From positions 22,637 to 86,636 of the forward strand of contig CAUZFB010000006.1 of NCBI GenBank assembly GCA_963579135.1: 64,000 nucleotides of DNA, read 5' to 3'. Positions 25,312 to 33,132 of this stretch are shown in pieces (the first letter of the stretch is position 1; each line of letters begins with the position of its first letter). The position numbers and the translations under genes were made by a program. The DNA comes from CALGTL01 sp963579135 (lineage in GTDB: Bacteria; Chloroflexota; Dehalococcoidia; Lucifugimonadales; Australimonadaceae). The notes under the pieces are model-generated. The model saw only the letters and a program-made list of their open reading frames with translations. It was not told the DNA's origin and searched no databases.

Positions 25312-25650
25312 CTAACCTTGTTCTGGCGTAGGTCTCTCAGGCCGACCAAACCCTAGAACGCGACTAGAGTCGAGGAGTTCTTCCCGTAGCCGGGCAGCCA
25401 TCTCCGTCACTCCCATCACTTGATATTCGACGCTGTATACGTGGGAGCAGTTGTACGTGACTGGCGGGTTCTCGAGCGTGAACGCAGTGCCTTTGTCGAG
25501 GCTCTCTTCGATCGCGGTGATGCGCGCCCGCATGCGTTCGCCGATAGCGCTGCGCTTCCCGATCCCCAAATCGAGCAGGTGATCCCGTGCGCTACCCGCT
25601 ACGGATCTGACAATCATCTTGAGGATCGTGGGTTCGAGTGGCGTGGTCAA
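25312..25650 (-). CDS. Hypothetical protein
   Basis: 112 aa from a TTG at 25650; an internal ATG (MIVRSVAGSARDHLLDLG) would give about 101 aa. The sequence is amphipathic and looks like a folded helical/strand mix (RARITAIEESLDKG, then YNCSHVYSVEYQVMG, then MAARLREELLDSSR). No family recognised. It is divergent from the zinc-ribbon gene at 25849, with R3 copy G between them. Confidence 0.45.
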   Translation of the reverse strand: MTTPLEPTILKMIVRSVAGSARDHLLDLGIGKRSAIGERMRARITAIEESLDKGTAFTLENPPVTYNCSHVYSVEYQVMGVTEMAARLREELLDSSRVLGFGRPERPTPEQG

Positions 25651-25697
25651 TTACAACCTCAGCTAGAGCAGGTTCGTGTACGGCCTATCCTACCCCA

Positions 25698-25744
25698 CTC
25701 GCGATTTATCCCCGCTGTGACGTTTTACCCTTTATAACCCGCCT
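25698..25744 (+). repeat. 47-bp element R3, copy G (degenerate)
   Basis: CTCGCGATTTATCCCCGCT and GTGACG (25717-25722) are kept, but the -10 position reads CCGCCT; a TATAAC lies only 10 bases after GTGACG. It lies about 100 bases before the small zinc-ribbon gene. Confidence 0.55.
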
Positions 25745-25848
25745 TCGCGCGCGACGCACCGGGAGGGAATAGCGCGCATACGTGTGCGACCCCCAACAGC
25801 CCATATGCTCAGTAATCAAATCAACTCAGCGTATGGAGAACCACGAGC

Positions 25849-26061
25849 ATGAAAAACGACAAATATCAGCCACGTGTCGCCAACGAATGCCCAAGATGCG
25901 GCACACCGCTCCCGAGAGTTATCTATGGGTACCCGAATTGGGTGGCACCCCACGAGTTGGATCGTCAGGGGGCGCCATATGTGCTCGGAGGGGGCATGGT
26001 TACCTTCCCCCCGACTCGGTTCAGCAACCGGTGCGTCCGCTGCGACTGGAGTCAAGGATGA
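25849..26061 (+). CDS. Small zinc-ribbon protein, conserved hypothetical
   Basis: 70 aa. Two Cys pairs: CPRCGTPLPRVIYGYP and CVRCDW, joined by an ELDRQGAPYVLGGGM segment. This layout (CPxCG ... V-Y-G-x-P ... LGG ... CxxC) recurs in a widespread group of uncharacterised small zinc-ribbon proteins. ATG with GAGAACCACGAGC upstream, a weak ribosome site. Confidence 0.65.
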   Translation: MKNDKYQPRVANECPRCGTPLPRVIYGYPNWVAPHELDRQGAPYVLGGGMVTFPPTRFSNRCVRCDWSQG

Positions 26062-26176
26062 ATCTTCTAGAGTGTGTGGCCGGATGCGTTCGGCCCCCCT
26101 TGCTAGCTAACAGCGGGGTCGCAAGCGCTTGGTCACGTGGACCCGACAGCCTGGCAACCGCAATTGTCGCCGAACG

Positions 26177-26848
26177 CTATGAACCGAGCCGCTTCGCTAT
26201 CTCCGGCGCCTGACGTAGCGCGGAAGGTATCTCGCTAGGGAGAGTAGGGCGTTCGCTTTCAAAAAGATGAACAAACTCCTCGCATGACTCGTAGAAATCG
26301 TTGAGCGTTTTCCAGGCGTAATCGGCCTCTACCGTGAGGCCATGGGGCTCCCCTCTAGCCGCACTAATTTCATAGCCTGCCTTTGCATTCGCAAAAACGC
26401 CCTCTAAATCCTCGCTGTGGTTGAGCCCCCAAATGAGGCCACGTGAGCCCAATCCGTACCAAATCGTTTGTAGTTGAGGGTCGCTTATTTGTTCCCAGTT
26501 CACCTCGGACGTATATTCGGCGAGGCGATGGTTGTGCATCAGCGCAGTCCATGGCGCCAAACCAGGATCCGTGGCGACCGCCGCTTCTCCCTGTTCCGTT
26601 AGATCGTTTAATAGGTCTCGCGTGGATTTTGTTGTCCAAGGATTGTTGCCAAAGGTATCGGTCAACAATCGAGCCGCCAGCTCGGGCCTCCCTGCGCCTA
26701 GACCCACGCAGACATGAACCGCTCCTTCGAGGGACATGTCGAGCACGGTAGTATCAACGTAAGTCGTTTTTTTCCAAAAACCCTTTGTTCGTGGCCATCC
26801 CATGTTCTTGAGATTGTTCACGACCCACCATTCAAACATGCGGCTCAT
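26177..26848 (-). CDS. Hypothetical protein, soluble
   Basis: 223 aa, not recognised. Strong AGGAGG four bases before the ATG. Rich in Trp and charged residues (MFEWWVVNNLKNMGWPRTKG; TALMHNHRLAEYTSEVNWEQ), no signal peptide or membrane helix, and helical by composition. Found on the minus strand inside the island, convergent with the zinc-ribbon gene. Could be a cargo gene of the island. Confidence 0.6.
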   Translation of the reverse strand: MSRMFEWWVVNNLKNMGWPRTKGFWKKTTYVDTTVLDMSLEGAVHVCVGLGAGRPELAARLLTDTFGNNPWTTKSTRDLLNDLTEQGEAAVATDPGLAPWTALMHNHRLAEYTSEVNWEQISDPQLQTIWYGLGSRGLIWGLNHSEDLEGVFANAKAGYEISAARGEPHGLTVEADYAWKTLNDFYESCEEFVHLFESERPTLPSEIPSALRQAPEIAKRLGS

Positions 26849-27041
26849 ACGACCTCCTCGTTCCGACTCGTGCTGACCGGTTGCTGGGGCGATGATTGAG
26901 CATGGAGCAGATGACTAGCTATGGAACTTATTTTGGAGACGGCAACGGGGCGCTGTGATATTACCTACGAGCTCGCCGAATAGCTCATTCACCCCGCACA
27001 TGCATACTGCGATCCACTATCCGGGCACCTGCTAGCAAGCG

Positions 27042-27088
27042 CTCGCGATTTCCCATCGCTGTGACGTTTGTGCCCGCGAGAGTATGCT
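27042..27088 (+). promoter_or_regulatory. 47-bp promoter-like element R3, copy B
   Basis: CTCGCGATTTCCCATCGCT, GTGACG at 27061-27066, 16-base spacer, TATGCT at 27083-27088. An ATG follows exactly six bases later (27095). Confidence 0.7.
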
Positions 27089-27094
27089 CGTGGC

Positions 27095-27130
27095 ATGAGA
27101 ATGAGCCTCATGTTATTGGCTTTGGGTTGA
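27095..27130 (+). CDS. Leaderless 11-codon leader frame
   Basis: MRMSLMLLALG, starting six bases after the -10 of R3 copy B and ending in TGA 26 bases before the amidohydrolase ATG. It aligns with the signal peptide start of the lipoprotein frame at 25088, so it is either a leader peptide or the truncated 5' end of a copied lipoprotein gene. Confidence 0.3.
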   Translation: MRMSLMLLALG

Positions 27131-27156
27131 GCCACAGATATGAAGGAGGTTTCGCA

Positions 27157-28254
27157 ATGGCCGACACCAAAGATGTAGTCATCGATTCAGATGGACATGT
27201 CTTCGAGGACAACGAGGAAATCATCAGCCGGTTGAGGATTCCTAAGGAATTCATAGGCTCGACTGTTAGAAGTGGGCTTTTCCCTCCGAGCAGCCACGTG
27301 CAATACCGATTCGGCCGAAGACCTGAAGGAGCGTTCGGCGTTGACTCCCAAGGGCGGTATAGCAATCCCGGGCCCGACGGGTGGATAGACTTCATGGATA
27401 CAGTTGGCATCAGCTCGGCACTACTGTTTCCTACGCAGGGTCAACGAATAGGGCGAATTGTCAACAGGGAATACGCGATTGCGCTTGCCCAGGCGTATAA
27501 CGAATGGTTGGCAGAGACCTATCTTGACCGTAGCACGAGGTTCAGAGGGGTTGCGATTCTACCTATGCATGACCCAGAGGCAGCAGTGGAAGAATTGCAT
27601 CGTGCTGTGACCGAACTTCGGATGAGTGCGGCGTTGATCCCTGCTACGGGTGTGCACCTAGACGTAACGCATAAACAATACTGGCCATTGCTCGCTGAAG
27701 CCGCACGCCTTGGTTGTCCTCTCGCGGTCCACGGTGGTGGGCACTGGGATCTTGGGATGGAAACCGTCAACGTCGGTGCCGTCGCGAATGCTTTAGGGCA
27801 CCCCGTCTCGATAATGATAGTCTTGGGTAATCTAATTTTTAACGGTTTGTTCGATCGATATCCGGATCTTAGAGTCTGCTTTCTTGAAGGCGGGGTATCG
27901 TGGTTGCTGACCGCTCTAGAACGTTTCGATCGTGCTGCGTCCGGCGTTGTCCCTTTCAATCCGCGGGGGGAGGTCCTTGAGCTGCCGGAAGGACAAACCA
28001 TGCGTGACTACGTGATTCGCCTTCTCCGGGATCAGCGTATTTCTGTCGGTATGGAAGGGGATGAGCATGATTTGCCCTACGCATTGGAATCCATCGGCCA
28101 CCAGCCCTTCATGTTCTCGTCAGATTTTCCACACGAGGTAAATGCAGATTTGGTCTCTCAGCAAATCCAGAACGTTCGCGACCTGACGACATCTGACGAA
28201 AGCGCGGCTCCTGCGATTCTCGGCGGTAACGCGGCACATTTTTTTCGGATTTGA
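27157..28254 (+). CDS. Amidohydrolase family 2 protein, diverged N-terminal metal motif
   Basis: 365 aa from the ATG behind AAGGAGG (27144-27149). The barrel is of the ACMSD type: VIDSDGHVFEDNEE at the start, His in LAVHGGGHWD, and the Asp in FMFSSDFPHEVN. The usual N-terminal HxH is DGH here (first His replaced by Asp-Gly), a pattern seen in a subset of the family. A decarboxylase or hydrolase role is likely but unassigned. It is driven from R3 copy B and contrasts with the HxH paralogue at 16170. Confidence 0.85.
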   Translation: MADTKDVVIDSDGHVFEDNEEIISRLRIPKEFIGSTVRSGLFPPSSHVQYRFGRRPEGAFGVDSQGRYSNPGPDGWIDFMDTVGISSALLFPTQGQRIGRIVNREYAIALAQAYNEWLAETYLDRSTRFRGVAILPMHDPEAAVEELHRAVTELRMSAALIPATGVHLDVTHKQYWPLLAEAARLGCPLAVHGGGHWDLGMETVNVGAVANALGHPVSIMIVLGNLIFNGLFDRYPDLRVCFLEGGVSWLLTALERFDRAASGVVPFNPRGEVLELPEGQTMRDYVIRLLRDQRISVGMEGDEHDLPYALESIGHQPFMFSSDFPHEVNADLVSQQIQNVRDLTTSDESAAPAILGGNAAHFFRI

Positions 28255-28454
28255 GTAGTTGACCGACTTGATCAGCATGCAGATTGCTATTGATCCTTTG
28301 ACAAATGCTCCTGTACTTTGATTGAAGAGTCCACCTGCTGGCGGCGGTGACCATAATCGTTGCTCCCCTCCATTTCCGGACAGTAGGCTCGTCCGGGCTA
28401 GATTCGCTCCGCCTTTTGATCGCGGCCATCCCTTCGGTATATAGATAGGCCGCA

Positions 28455-28501
28455 CCCGCGATTTCCCATCGCTGTGGCGCTTGGGTCTGTGGGCGTATGC
28501 T
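28455..28501 (+). promoter_or_regulatory. 47-bp promoter-like element R3, copy C
   Basis: CCCGCGATTTCCCATCGCT, GTGGCG at 28474-28479, 16-base spacer, TATGCT at 28496-28501. The next gene starts 51 bases downstream with its own GGGAGA ribosome site. Confidence 0.65.
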
Positions 28502-28552
28502 TGTGTTTGTCGGTAGCAGCGTCCCCCCAGTCGATTTGGGAGAAACATCCAT

Positions 28553-28822
28553 ATGAGTATTCAGGTCATTCTCAATTTCCAAGTGACTGACTTCGACAAA
28601 TTTAAGGCACTGTTTGATGCCCGTGCCGATGCGCGAACAGCAGCGGGCATCGAGGGTAAGCTTTACAGGACTATTGATGCGCCGAACAGCCCCGTCGTCA
28701 TCGGCACGGCACCATCGAAAGAAGCTTTCTTTGCGTTCTTTCAGTCACCGGGGCAGCAGGAGGCGATGAAAGATGGTAACCAACTTGCCCCTCCTCAATG
28801 TACGTTGTTGGAAGAGGTCTAA
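28553..28822 (+). CDS. Small ferredoxin-fold (ABM/Dabb-like) protein
   Basis: 89 aa. Beta-alpha-beta pattern: IQVILNFQVTDFDKFKALFD, a middle strand LYRTIDAPNSPVVIG, then a helix KEAFFAFFQSPGQQEAM. This fits the dimeric alpha+beta barrel superfamily of small monooxygenases and cyclases, though no exact family is assigned. ATG behind GGGAGAAACATCC. Confidence 0.55.
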   Translation: MSIQVILNFQVTDFDKFKALFDARADARTAAGIEGKLYRTIDAPNSPVVIGTAPSKEAFFAFFQSPGQQEAMKDGNQLAPPQCTLLEEV

Positions 28823-28845
28823 CGGCCCCACGTAGCCATCGAACC

Positions 28846-28894
28846 CTTGCGATAATTCATCGTTGTGACGGTTTGGGGCCCGCGGGCGTATGCC
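28846..28894 (+). promoter_or_regulatory. Promoter-like element R3, copy D (49 bp)
   Basis: CTTGCGATAATTCATCGTT, GTGACG at 28865-28870, spacer of 18 (two longer than the others), TATGCC at 28889-28894. It lies before the leader frame and MFS gene. Confidence 0.6.
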
Positions 28895-28932
28895 AGGATT
28901 CACTGACGGACGCATGTAGTCAGGGGGAAGCG

Positions 28933-28989
28933 ATGACAGACGCGGGAGTGATGGTTCATCTTGAAATGAGATTCGTTGAAGAGGCGTAA
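28933..28989 (+). CDS. Short upstream frame coupled to the MFS gene
   Basis: 18 codons (MTDAGVMVHLEMRFVEEA) with a good AGGGGGAAG ribosome site. Its TAA is directly followed by the ATG of the MFS gene, so it could act as a leader that loads ribosomes onto that gene, which lacks its own Shine-Dalgarno. Confidence 0.4.
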   Translation: MTDAGVMVHLEMRFVEEA

Positions 28990-30240
28990 ATGACTGAGGA
29001 GGCGCCTCCATCCGCTAGCCTTACCGCACACGGCTGGCGACGCCCTTTCGATTCATTATCGGTTCCGGAGTTCCGGCTGCTGTTCCTTAGCGCGTTCTGC
29101 TCGCATTCCGGTATCCAGATGACTACCTTGGCGCGGCCCTGGCTAGCGTTTGAGTTGACTGACTCCGCTACGATGCTAGGGCTCGTAGCAGCGGCGCAGG
29201 GCGTTCCTCAGTTGCTTGTTTCCCCACTCGGCGGTGTTGCGGCGGATCGCTTGCCGAAACGCATGGTGCTACATGCGTCCACAGCGGTACTCATGGCCAT
29301 TGCGTTGATTACCGCTGTTCTGATCTTTTTCGAGGCGATTCGAATCTGGCATCTGGTGGTGTTGGCGCTTCTATTCGGTACTGCCTTGCCGTTCAATCAG
29401 CCAGCTCGTCACTCATATGTGCCGTTGCTCGTACCGCGAGCGCAATTGGGCAATGCCCTTGGGCTGTTTGCCGCTGTGCGCAACATGAATCAGGTGCTTG
29501 GCCCCAGCATCGCGGGCATCCTGATTGGAGTAGATCCGTTCCTTGCATTCACCGCAATCGCACTCGCTCAGGTATTGGCCTTCATCCTCGCCATGGGGCT
29601 TCCCAGGGCTGCACCATTGACGCTTGTTCAGCGTAGCGTCACTGCAGATTTGATCTTCGGGCTGCACTACATTTGGGACAAACCCATCCTCAGATCACTG
29701 ATTGCGATAAACATGATTGTGGTCGTTCTCGGTTTTCCGTACCAGCAAGTGTTACCTGTTTTTCAGAAAAATGTGCTTGGTGTTGGACCAGAATTGCTCG
29801 GTTTCATGTTTGCATCGATGGGGGCCGGCGCGCTTATTGCGTCCATGTTGGTCGCAACGTTTCCCGGCATGATTCACCGGGGCTACCCGATGCTGGTAGC
29901 GGGAGCCGCATTCGGTGGTGCACTTGTGGGGTTTGCATTATCTCCGGTGTATGGATTGTCAGTTGCACTGCTGTTTTTGACTGGCCTCACCAGCCAGGCA
30001 TTCAGCACACTCAATTCAACGCTGATGATGTTCAATACCGAACCCCATTTATACGGTCGCATCTCTAGCATCAACATGATGTGCAGGGCCATGACACCCC
30101 TGATCATTCTTCCTTTTGGTGCCCTGATCGACGCTTTCGGCGCGCGTGCGGTTGTGTCCGTTGCGGGCGTGGCTCTAGCGGTCGTGATATCGATATTCGG
30201 CGCGATGCGCCGGGACCTGTTGCGAAAACAATCCAGCTAG
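28990..30240 (+). CDS. MFS transporter (MFS_3/EntS-like)
   Basis: 416 aa, about 12 helices. N-terminal FDSLSVPEFRLLFLSAFCSH, then PWLAFELTDSATMLGLVAAAQ, LGGVAADRLPKRMVLHAST and FNQPARHSYVPLLVPRAQLG: the ordered motifs of the MFS_3 group, which includes the enterobactin exporter EntS. Likely an exporter of a small metabolite. It starts at the ATG abutting the leader frame. Confidence 0.9.
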   Translation: MTEEAPPSASLTAHGWRRPFDSLSVPEFRLLFLSAFCSHSGIQMTTLARPWLAFELTDSATMLGLVAAAQGVPQLLVSPLGGVAADRLPKRMVLHASTAVLMAIALITAVLIFFEAIRIWHLVVLALLFGTALPFNQPARHSYVPLLVPRAQLGNALGLFAAVRNMNQVLGPSIAGILIGVDPFLAFTAIALAQVLAFILAMGLPRAAPLTLVQRSVTADLIFGLHYIWDKPILRSLIAINMIVVVLGFPYQQVLPVFQKNVLGVGPELLGFMFASMGAGALIASMLVATFPGMIHRGYPMLVAGAAFGGALVGFALSPVYGLSVALLFLTGLTSQAFSTLNSTLMMFNTEPHLYGRISSINMMCRAMTPLIILPFGALIDAFGARAVVSVAGVALAVVISIFGAMRRDLLRKQSS

Positions 30241-30286
30241 GAGTCGGTTGGCTCCGACCACCCTTATTTATGGATAGGCTACCCCG

Positions 30287-30333
30287 CTCGCGATTTCCCC
30301 TCGCTGTGATGCCTGGGCTCACAGGCGTATGGT
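30287..30333 (+). promoter_or_regulatory. 47-bp promoter-like element R3, copy E
   Basis: CTCGCGATTTCCCCTCGCT, GTGATG (30306-30311), 16-base spacer, TATGGT at 30328-30333. The ATG of the next MFS gene follows exactly six bases later, so this copy would give a leaderless mRNA. Confidence 0.7.
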
Positions 30334-30339
30334 TAGGGC

Positions 30340-31668
30340 ATGAGCCAGGGCAACGGTAACGGGATGCACCCAGCGCGCGCAGAAGCTGACTCACCTTCAG
30401 CTAGGACCCCCCGTTTCTGGCCGTTCAAACGTGCTTACTACGGGTGGGCTGTCGTACTCGCTTCATTCGTCGCGTCCTTCGGGGAGGTGCCGGTCAACGG
30501 CCCAGTCATCGGGGTGTTCATAAGGCCGATGCAGGACGAGCTAGGGTGGTCCCGAGGCACTATCGCCTTGGGATTCATGATTGGCAGCATCGTAGGAGCC
30601 CTCAGTTCCGGCATCGTCGGCTGGTTGGTAGATCGGTACGGTGCGCGGTTGGTCGTGGCTATCGCAGGTGTCCTGATCACCGTTTCCCTGCTAGGCCTGT
30701 CAACGATTCAAGAACCATGGCAGTTCTGGGTGCTTTTCGGTCTTGGGCGTGGCGCAGCGCTCTCAGGCGTGGGTATAGGAACCACGGTAGCAGTAGGCAA
30801 GTGGTTTCACCGCCGTCGAGCTCGCATGCTTGCCATCAAAGGAATCGGTCACCGAACGGGGCAGGTGGTGTTCCCGGTGTTCATCCTTGGCATTATGTCG
30901 GTTGCGGATTGGAGAATGGCGTTTGCTGCTAGCGCGGGTGTAGCAGCGATGCTAATCACGCTACCGGCATTGTTGTATCTTCGCAAACAGCCAGAAGATA
31001 TGGGTCTGATGCCGGATGGAGCGACTCAAAGCGAGAGGTTGCACGAACTTGACTCAGAAGTTTCGTGGACGCTCCAAGAGGCCCGGCGCACCCGAGCGTT
31101 TTGGCTCATCGTTGTCTTCACCGTCGGTACCCCGTTCGTGCTGGGGGCTACCAACTTGCATCTGGTGGCTAATTTCCAGGACCGTGGTCTTTCGGACGCC
31201 CTAGCCGTCAGCGTGCTCTCGGTGTTCGCAGCGGTTTCGGCGCTGTCCATGCTTCCAGTGGGATTACTTCTCGAGCACATGCACGTACGACACGGGGCCA
31301 TGCTCATGACGATCCTTCTGATGGCTTCCATGCTCTTGATCAGCGTTGCTGATAGCTACGCCGAGGCGTTGCTCTTTGCAGTCCTGTTTGGGGTGACTAC
31401 GAGCATGCGAGTCATCATTGAAACACTATTGATTGCGAACTATTTTGGGCCAAGGTCACTCGGTACGATTAGAGGCTTCGCGCGGATGTGGACGGTCATA
31501 AGCACTATTGGTCCGGTGTTCGGTGGGTTCACCAGAGACATCACGGGCACTTATACCCTAACGTTTCTTGTGTTCGCGGCGGCGGCTGGATTGATGTTCC
31601 TGGCGATGCTGTTCGCAACGCAGCCCGTGAAGCCCGATCACCGATGGAATGAGGATAGTTTCGGATAG
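30340..31668 (+). CDS. MFS transporter (monocarboxylate/oxalate-formate antiporter type)
   Basis: 442 aa. ATG at 30340 has no Shine-Dalgarno but is six bases after the -10 of R3 copy E, so it looks leaderless. The sequence has YYGWAVVLASFVASFGEVPV, GPVIGVFIRPMQDELGWSRG and GWLVDRYGARLVVAIAG, typical of the oxalate/formate and monocarboxylate group, plus the central loop YLRKQPEDMGLMPDG. It is expected to carry a small carboxylate across the membrane, fitting the CoA transferase downstream. Confidence 0.9.
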   Translation: MSQGNGNGMHPARAEADSPSARTPRFWPFKRAYYGWAVVLASFVASFGEVPVNGPVIGVFIRPMQDELGWSRGTIALGFMIGSIVGALSSGIVGWLVDRYGARLVVAIAGVLITVSLLGLSTIQEPWQFWVLFGLGRGAALSGVGIGTTVAVGKWFHRRRARMLAIKGIGHRTGQVVFPVFILGIMSVADWRMAFAASAGVAAMLITLPALLYLRKQPEDMGLMPDGATQSERLHELDSEVSWTLQEARRTRAFWLIVVFTVGTPFVLGATNLHLVANFQDRGLSDALAVSVLSVFAAVSALSMLPVGLLLEHMHVRHGAMLMTILLMASMLLISVADSYAEALLFAVLFGVTTSMRVIIETLLIANYFGPRSLGTIRGFARMWTVISTIGPVFGGFTRDITGTYTLTFLVFAAAAGLMFLAMLFATQPVKPDHRWNEDSFG

Positions 31669-31762
31669 GAGTGCTTAGATGGCTGCGTGCTTGGTGATAT
31701 CAATCCACCGGGGAGGCCAGCCCTTCCCCGTAGCAATAATCTGATGGGGCAAGGAGTTGGGC

Positions 31763-32980
31763 ATGCCAGGTCCACTAGAGAGGTTGAAGGTTCTAGAGGT
31801 CGCCAACTGGGTGGCCGGGCCGTCTGCTTGCGCGATTATGGCTGACATGGGAGCAGAGGTAGTCAAGGTAGAACACCGAGACACGGGCGATCCTGTCCGG
31901 AGCATCAACGTATCTGCCCGAGGGATTGTGCAGCATGCCGGTGGTATCAACCTGCTATTCGAGCTGCTCAATCGCGGGAAAAAGAGCGTGGCGGTCAACC
32001 TTGAGCACCCTCAAGGCCAAGAGGTCGTTCAAAGGCTAGCCGCCCAGTCCGATGTGATAGTTACTAATCTGACGCCCCACAGACAAGAGCGCTACAGGCT
32101 GCGCTATGAAGATGTATCAGGTTTGAATCCGCGGGCGATCTACATTGCCCTCACAGGATACGGTGCGAAGGGGCCAGATCGTGATAGGTCCGGATTCGAC
32201 TACGCTGCGTTCTGGGCCCGGTCCGGGATCATGGCTTCGATAGGAGAACCTGGAGGGCCGCCAACGCAGCAGCGTCCGGGCATGGGGGACCAGACGACTT
32301 CACTGGCGTTGACCGCGGCCATTGGCATGGCTCTATTCGAGCGCGAGCGTTCAGGGAAAGGGCAGCGTATCGACTGCTCTTTGCTTCATTCCGCCATCTG
32401 GGTGTTAGGTGCCGACCTGATGACCGCGCTTAGGACCCGCCAGCCCGTCGAACGTGTACCGAGAAAAGATGTTGGCAATCCGCTTTTCAATTTCTATGAA
32501 ACGGCGGACGGTAGGTGGGTGCAACTCGTCATGATTGAATCGGAACGATTTTGGAATGGCTTTTGCTCGGCACTCGACATTCCTGAATTTGCCGACGACC
32601 CAAGATTCAACAGCCACGTCAATCGCATTGGGCATGGCAAGCAGCTGGTGGAAATCATCGACAACCGGTTCGGCTCGGACAGCTTCGAACGCTGGGCGGC
32701 AAGTCTCGACCGACATGGGTGCATGTGGGCGCCCGTCCAGACGTTGGATCAGGTCGTAGCTGATCCGCAGGTACATGCGAATGGCTATTCAACTACGCTG
32801 ACGCACGTTGAAGAAGGTGACTTCGAGATCCTGACCGTGCCAATCAAGTATGCTCGGACTCCAGGGATCCCGACTTCCCCCGCACCCGAGCTTGGTCAGG
32901 ACACGGAGCTCATACTGCTGGACCTTGGTTATACCTGGGACGACCTTGCGATTTTCAAGGACAATGGCGCAATCATCTGA
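31763..32980 (+). CDS. CaiB/BaiF-type (family III) CoA transferase
   Basis: 405 aa. The ATG at 31763 is six bases after AAGGAG; a TTG two codons earlier is too close to that site. Family features: VLEVANWVAGPSACAIMADM, EVVKVEHRDTGDP, the catalytic Asp176 in PGMGDQTTSL, and a full C-terminal domain (APELGQDTELILLDLG). It transfers CoA to a carboxylic acid. With the two MFS genes before it and an amidohydrolase further left, it may form the import and activation arm of an acid-degrading set. Only distantly similar to the CoA transferase at 10034. Confidence 0.92.
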   Translation: MPGPLERLKVLEVANWVAGPSACAIMADMGAEVVKVEHRDTGDPVRSINVSARGIVQHAGGINLLFELLNRGKKSVAVNLEHPQGQEVVQRLAAQSDVIVTNLTPHRQERYRLRYEDVSGLNPRAIYIALTGYGAKGPDRDRSGFDYAAFWARSGIMASIGEPGGPPTQQRPGMGDQTTSLALTAAIGMALFERERSGKGQRIDCSLLHSAIWVLGADLMTALRTRQPVERVPRKDVGNPLFNFYETADGRWVQLVMIESERFWNGFCSALDIPEFADDPRFNSHVNRIGHGKQLVEIIDNRFGSDSFERWAASLDRHGCMWAPVQTLDQVVADPQVHANGYSTTLTHVEEGDFEILTVPIKYARTPGIPTSPAPELGQDTELILLDLGYTWDDLAIFKDNGAII

Positions 32981-33132
32981 CCGTTGACATAGGGGAGCTT
33001 TGATTTACGCTGCAAATCAAACTGCGGGTGAATGCCGCTAGAGTAACGGCGTTCGACGTGAGGGCGTGACTTTCCACGGTTGCCACTCGCGGGACGCGTA
33101 CGTAAGATTTGACGCCCACCGGAGGTGGTAGT

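Larger units (their letters stand above)
26849..27156. other. Intergenic stretch of about 300 bases
   Basis: Holds the start regions of the divergent genes at 26848 and 27157, R3 copy B (27042-27088) and a short leader frame (27095-27130). Nothing else was recognised. Confidence 0.5.

Noticed and set aside
28109..28582. Minus-strand frames of about 150 codons opposite the end of the amidohydrolase
   Set aside because: They run through R3 copy C and coding sequence of the opposite strand, with no start signal or motif.
21206..30333. CRISPR array, because of regularly seen 47-bp repeats
   Set aside because: Copies are hundreds to thousands of bases apart, lie before genes, and no cas gene is present.
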